From NCBI RefSeq assembly GCF_024181585.1, contig NZ_CP054258.1, positions 1,674,001-1,738,000 on the forward strand: 64,000 bases of DNA, read 5' to 3'. The translations under genes were made by a program, and so were the position numbers. This DNA is from Treponema socranskii subsp. buccale. GTDB lineage: Bacteria; Spirochaetota; Spirochaetia; Treponematales; Treponemataceae. A model generated the notes under the pieces. It did no database searches. It saw only the letters and a program-made list of their open reading frames with translations, and had not been told where the DNA came from. Positions within the stretch are counted from its first letter, which is position 1. The number at the start of each line of letters is the position of its first letter. Below, piece after piece: positions 60,588-64,000 of the stretch.

Positions 60588-61475
60588 TCAATGCTTTCTG
60601 CGCAAAAACTTTTTCAAAAAATTCGATACGCCTTCACTTTCCATCGGTTCCGTTTTTTCGATGCGGCCGATGATGTGCTTGATGCACATTGCGGGCTTCG
60701 ACGTCGGATTGATAACGATAAACGGTTTTTGCCGAATGACTGAAGCCTGCACGACAGGATCGTCGTACACGAAGCCGATGTAATCGACTTTATAATTCAA
60801 AAACTGGCTCACGATCGTGATGATGCGTTCGGAGATGCGCTTGCCTTCGTCCGCAGAATGCGCGCGGTTTACGAGCAGCTTTAAGTTGACCGGATGCTCG
60901 ACGATTTCCGTCGTGATGATTTTAATGATGCCGTACGCGTCGGTGATCGCCGTCGGTTCGGGTGTCGTAACGACGTACACTTCATCGGCGGCGGCGACGA
61001 ACTGCAAAACGTTGTTCGTGATGCCCGCTCCCGTGTCGATGATGATGATATCGGCGGAACCGAGAGAAGCGAACTGTTTTGCAAAATCCTCGAGCTCTTT
61101 GACGGAGAGGTTTGCGATCTTCGAAAGACCGTTTGCGCCCGCAATGAATTTGATATTGAATTCGGTGTCGAGGATGATCTCCTTCATCGTCTTTTTTTTG
61201 TCGATGACGTGCATGAGATTGTACGGCGGCACTTGATTGAGCAGCACGTTGATGTTCGCCATACCGAGATCCCCGTCGATCAGGATAACGCGCTTACCGG
61301 TCTGAGCGTAGGCTATGGCCATGTTTACGGCTATATTCGATTTACCGACGCCGCCTTTGCCGCTCGTGATCGCGAGGATGCGCGTTTTGTGCGCATCTTT
61401 TGCCGAAGACGTCCTCTTTTTCCCTTGAGCGCCCTCTTTCATCAATTCACGCAAACCTTCTGCCTGTTCTTCCAT
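60588..61475 (-). CDS. flhG: MinD-like ATPase FlhG (FleN/YlxH)
   Basis: A 295-residue P-loop ATPase that controls flagellar number and placement with FlhF. It has the deviant Walker A ITSGKGGVGKSNIAVNMAIAYAQTGKRVILIDGDLGMANINVLL, ADIIIIDTGAGI, and the late VVTTPEPTAITDAYGIIK. A basic stretch at the N-terminus (GKKRTSSAKD) and a C-terminal FLKKFLRRK may touch FlhF or membrane. It is 3 bases after flhF. Confidence 0.95.
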   Translation of the reverse strand: MEEQAEGLRELMKEGAQGKKRTSSAKDAHKTRILAITSGKGGVGKSNIAVNMAIAYAQTGKRVILIDGDLGMANINVLLNQVPPYNLMHVIDKKKTMKEIILDTEFNIKFIAGANGLSKIANLSVKELEDFAKQFASLGSADIIIIDTGAGITNNVLQFVAAADEVYVVTTPEPTAITDAYGIIKIITTEIVEHPVNLKLLVNRAHSADEGKRISERIITIVSQFLNYKVDYIGFVYDDPVVQASVIRQKPFIVINPTSKPAMCIKHIIGRIEKTEPMESEGVSNFLKKFLRRKH

Positions 61476-61478
61476 ATT

Positions 61479-62735
61479 TTATTCTCCAAATTCATCTTCA
61501 ATATGCACGCGATCGACATCGAAGCCCGAAAGCCTGATGAGAAACTGAACGACGTCCGCACGATGGATGTCCCGTACGACTTTTTGTCCGTCGGCGATAT
61601 ATGAAATCTTTTTGTTTTTTTCATGGAGCACGCTGATGACGTTTCCGTATTGCTTCGATTCGTCGCACTTCGTCACGATGACGGAATTATACCCGAACTG
61701 CTCGTAATTTTGCATGATGTTCGCCAGATCCGTTGCTTTTGTAGAAGCGGCGACGGCGAGGTGTATGTCGGGTTTCATGCCGCGCACGTCGAGAACGGCT
61801 TTCATCTTGCCGATGTTTTCGGTATCGTTCGGACTGTAGCCGCTCGTGTCGATAAAGATCGCGTCGAGGTTTTCGCGCTTTTCATCGTAGAGTTTTTTCA
61901 AGTCTTCGACCGTTTCCGCTTTTTCGAGTTCCGTTTCAAAGATCGTGCTGTACGAAGCGAGCTGTTCGTAAGCTCCGACGCGCATCGTGTCGGTCGTGAT
62001 AAACGCGAACGACGGAATCCTGCGCTCCTCTCTCTTCGCTTCGCTCACCATCTTCGTCGCAAGCTTTACGAGCGTCGTCGTCTTGCCGACTCCCGTAGGG
62101 CCTACGATGACGACGACGTGGGGCGGGCGCTGGATTTTTTCCGGCGCGATCGAAATCGTCTTGCCGATCCAATCGACTACTTTGCGTTCTACGGCTTTAA
62201 AATCGTCGAGCGCATCGAGCGTAAAATTCGATTGCAGTTTTTCCGTTATCTCATTGATGTATGAAAACGTAAATTCGTTTTCTTCCAAAAGGCTTTCGAT
62301 TTTTTTGATCGACGGATGTTTTTCCGAAGCGGCGAAAGAAATACTTTTCAGCTGCTTCGAAAAATTCTCCTCCATTTGCGTCATACGGGCATTCAGTGCG
62401 GTATTGAAAGCCGTCATCTGAGCCGCGCGTAAAAGGTCGTCTTTGGTTTTATTGAACGCGGCGGCCGCTTCAAGCGCATCCGTTCCGTCCCCGGATGAAA
62501 GCCTCGTCGTATGTGCGGCCGCGTTTTTTGACACGTCGTCTTCGCGGTCTACCGTATAAGAAACTTCGACGACTTCTTTTTGCCCGATGCCGAAAAATCC
62601 GCCTTTGAGCATCGTGCGTTTTCCGCAGATCGTATACTCGTTATTGAATTTTTCAAACAGCTTCGCTTTGCATTCGTCGAGCGTCCGTCCCGTCATCTTC
62701 AATACGGGCATGTCCCGTCTTTCTGCGCTATACAT
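61479..62735 (-). CDS. flhF: SRP-type GTPase FlhF
   Basis: A 418-residue GTPase of the SRP family involved in placing flagella. The N-terminal B domain is followed by the NG domain with VIVGPTGVGKTTTLVKLATK (G1), FITTDTMRVGAYEQL (G2), DAIFIDTSGYSPND (G3) and VIVTKCDESKQYG (G4). It overlaps flhA by 8 bases. The start at 62735 is distant from AGGAG; the inner Met9 is an alternative. Confidence 0.95.
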   Translation of the reverse strand: MYSAERRDMPVLKMTGRTLDECKAKLFEKFNNEYTICGKRTMLKGGFFGIGQKEVVEVSYTVDREDDVSKNAAAHTTRLSSGDGTDALEAAAAFNKTKDDLLRAAQMTAFNTALNARMTQMEENFSKQLKSISFAASEKHPSIKKIESLLEENEFTFSYINEITEKLQSNFTLDALDDFKAVERKVVDWIGKTISIAPEKIQRPPHVVVIVGPTGVGKTTTLVKLATKMVSEAKREERRIPSFAFITTDTMRVGAYEQLASYSTIFETELEKAETVEDLKKLYDEKRENLDAIFIDTSGYSPNDTENIGKMKAVLDVRGMKPDIHLAVAASTKATDLANIMQNYEQFGYNSVIVTKCDESKQYGNVISVLHEKNKKISYIADGQKVVRDIHRADVVQFLIRLSGFDVDRVHIEDEFGE

Positions 62736-64000
62736 TCTGTATCGTCACTCCTGCTTTATCTTCTGCGATTTCCCCGAGCACTTCGACTTTTATGCTTCTG
62801 CCGGCGGCGATTATCTCTCTGTCGGAAATAACGATGATGTCGGGCATTTCGCGATTCGTCATATTCCACACGAGGCGGCGTACCATAGACGAACACATAA
62901 CGATCGGAAGCCAACCCTTGCTTCGAATCGCGTTATAGCCGCCGTGTATCGCGCGCTCCCATATCCGCAAATCGACCGGATCGAGGGCGACGAAGGGCTC
63001 CGTACCCGCACTCTTTGCCGTGTGATCGAGCAGGAGCTGCGACAGCTCCTGCGACAAACTCATAACGCGAAGCGTATTGTCTTCGTCGGCGTACTGTTTG
63101 CATATCTGGAGTCCGAGCGCTTCGCGCACTTTTTCCGTAAGATCCCACGCGTTGTGCGTGATAGGCCCGAAGTTCGCAAGCGTTTCGAGGATGACGACGA
63201 TGTTGCGTATCGACACGCGCTCCTGCAAAAGCATCTTCAACACTTTTTCGATATCGCCGTAGGTGAATTTGCATTTTTCGCTGTTGAGCACTTCGTCGAC
63301 GACGACCGGATTCGTCTCTTTGATATTGTTGATGATCCTCGACACTTCCTGCCGTCCGATGATCTCCGCCGCATGCGCTTTGATGATTTCCGTCAAATGC
63401 GTCGCGATGATCGTCGGAGGATCGACGACGGTATAGCCGTTCCGCTCGGCTTCCGCCCGTTTTTCTTCCGGCAGCCAAATCGCGTTCATGCCGAAAGCGG
63501 GGTCTTTCGTTTTTTCTCCCTGCATTTCTTCGGTTACCGTACCGGTATTCATGCACATATAGTAACCGAGCCTGATCGTGCTCCTCCCCGCTTCGATACC
63601 GCGGATTTTAAAACTGTATTCGTTCGGATCGAGCGTCATATTGTCGACGATGCGGATCGGCGGAACGATGAGTCCCATATCGAGAGCGGCTTCGTGCCGT
63701 ATGCGCGTAATCCGTTCGAGAAGTTCCGCGCCTTTTTCTTTGTCGACGAGCGGGATGAGCGCATAGCCGAGTTCGAGCGACAGCGTATCGAGCGGAGCGA
63801 TCGCCGCAGCATCCGAGGGACTTGCGCCGCCCGTCTTTTCTTTTGCCGTAGCGGCGGCGGCCTGCGCTTTTTCGCGCACTTGAGAAGCTGCAATACGGTA
63901 CCCCATAAAAAAGAAAAATGCTCCGAGCAAAATCAAAAGCACCGTCGCTCCCGCGCCGTTTCCGATAAACGCGATACCCATAAACGCGAGAGCCGCTCCT
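62728..64000 (-). CDS. flhA: Flagellar export apparatus protein FlhA (partial, C-terminal part)
   Basis: The C-terminal 423 residues of FlhA, the export-gate component that recruits substrate-chaperone complexes. The visible part begins in the last membrane helices (MGIAFIGNGAGATVLLILLG) and continues with the cytoplasmic domain: ELGYALIPLVDKEKGAELLERI, FGMNAIWLPEEKRAEAERNGYTVVDPPTIIATHL and LPIVMCSSMVRRLVWNM. The frame is open to the right edge. Confidence 0.95.
   Translation of the reverse strand, partial: GAALAFMGIAFIGNGAGATVLLILLGAFFFFMGYRIAASQVREKAQAAAATAKEKTGGASPSDAAAIAPLDTLSLELGYALIPLVDKEKGAELLERITRIRHEAALDMGLIVPPIRIVDNMTLDPNEYSFKIRGIEAGRSTIRLGYYMCMNTGTVTEEMQGEKTKDPAFGMNAIWLPEEKRAEAERNGYTVVDPPTIIATHLTEIIKAHAAEIIGRQEVSRIINNIKETNPVVVDEVLNSEKCKFTYGDIEKVLKMLLQERVSIRNIVVILETLANFGPITHNAWDLTEKVREALGLQICKQYADEDNTLRVMSLSQELSQLLLDHTAKSAGTEPFVALDPVDLRIWERAIHGGYNAIRSKGWLPIVMCSSMVRRLVWNMTNREMPDIIVISDREIIAAGRSIKVEVLGEIAEDKAGVTIQNV

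Overview
The window looks like the chromosome of a Treponema-like spirochaete. It carries two separate V-type ATPase operons, a spirochaete-type flagellar block (flhA-flhF-flhG, a WhiG/FliA sigma factor and a DUF342 protein), a lipoprotein ribose-binding protein and many small inverted-repeat intergenic elements. The backbone is moderately GC-rich. Several clearly more AT-rich blocks (about 1-1000, 6900-12300 and 26700-30300) look acquired. Most genes are on the minus strand.

Layout. 1-6730: a partial aspartate 4-decarboxylase, a GNAT acetyltransferase, a zinc-type macrodomain hydrolase, class II aldolase (plus strand), a cluster of three related stem-loop repeats, a membrane protein and an HtrA-like lipoprotein protease. 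6850-12300: an AT-rich island with a decayed IS200 transposase and what looks like a complete small RiPP locus. Behind a perfect consensus promoter lie a decayed and an intact copy of a short Cys-containing precursor gene, a terminator, and then a PqqD-fused radical SAM/SPASM maturase, a methyltransferase and a UvrA-like ATPase. 12296-14340: a 258-bp MITE beside that promoter, two decayed secreted-protein genes, a HigB/HigA-type toxin-antitoxin pair and a dead Doc toxin. 14342-26480: map, a DnaJ-domain protein, a universal stress protein, and a secG-ptsN-V-ATPase operon (G/H, C, I, K, F, E, A, B, D). 26600-30290: a MITE-like hairpin block followed by a four-gene restriction-modification island. 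30325-38170: a SWIM-type orphan protein, nadE (with its glutaminase nucleophile replaced by Gly), rlmJ, an outer-membrane protein, a DUF2130 protein and tRNA-Pro. 38198-43155: a ribose ABC operon (rbsDACB) behind a perfect palindromic operator, with its LacI-type regulator. 43390-47500: rubredoxin, a UPF0340 protein, a hydrolase, a TPR protein and ispG. 47522-54750: the second, minimal V-ATPase operon (E, DUF2764, A, B, D, I, K). 54812-64000: galM and the flagellar regulatory block, ending inside flhA.

The most noteworthy items are the RiPP locus, whose precursor is too short for ordinary gene calling and which carries a UvrA-like ATPase; opposite predicted ion specificities (H+ versus Na+) for the two ATPases from their K subunits; the Cys-to-Gly change in NadE; and a family of intergenic hairpins that share a loop sequence and show compensatory stem changes. 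All assignments were made by reading the sequence; no database search was run.
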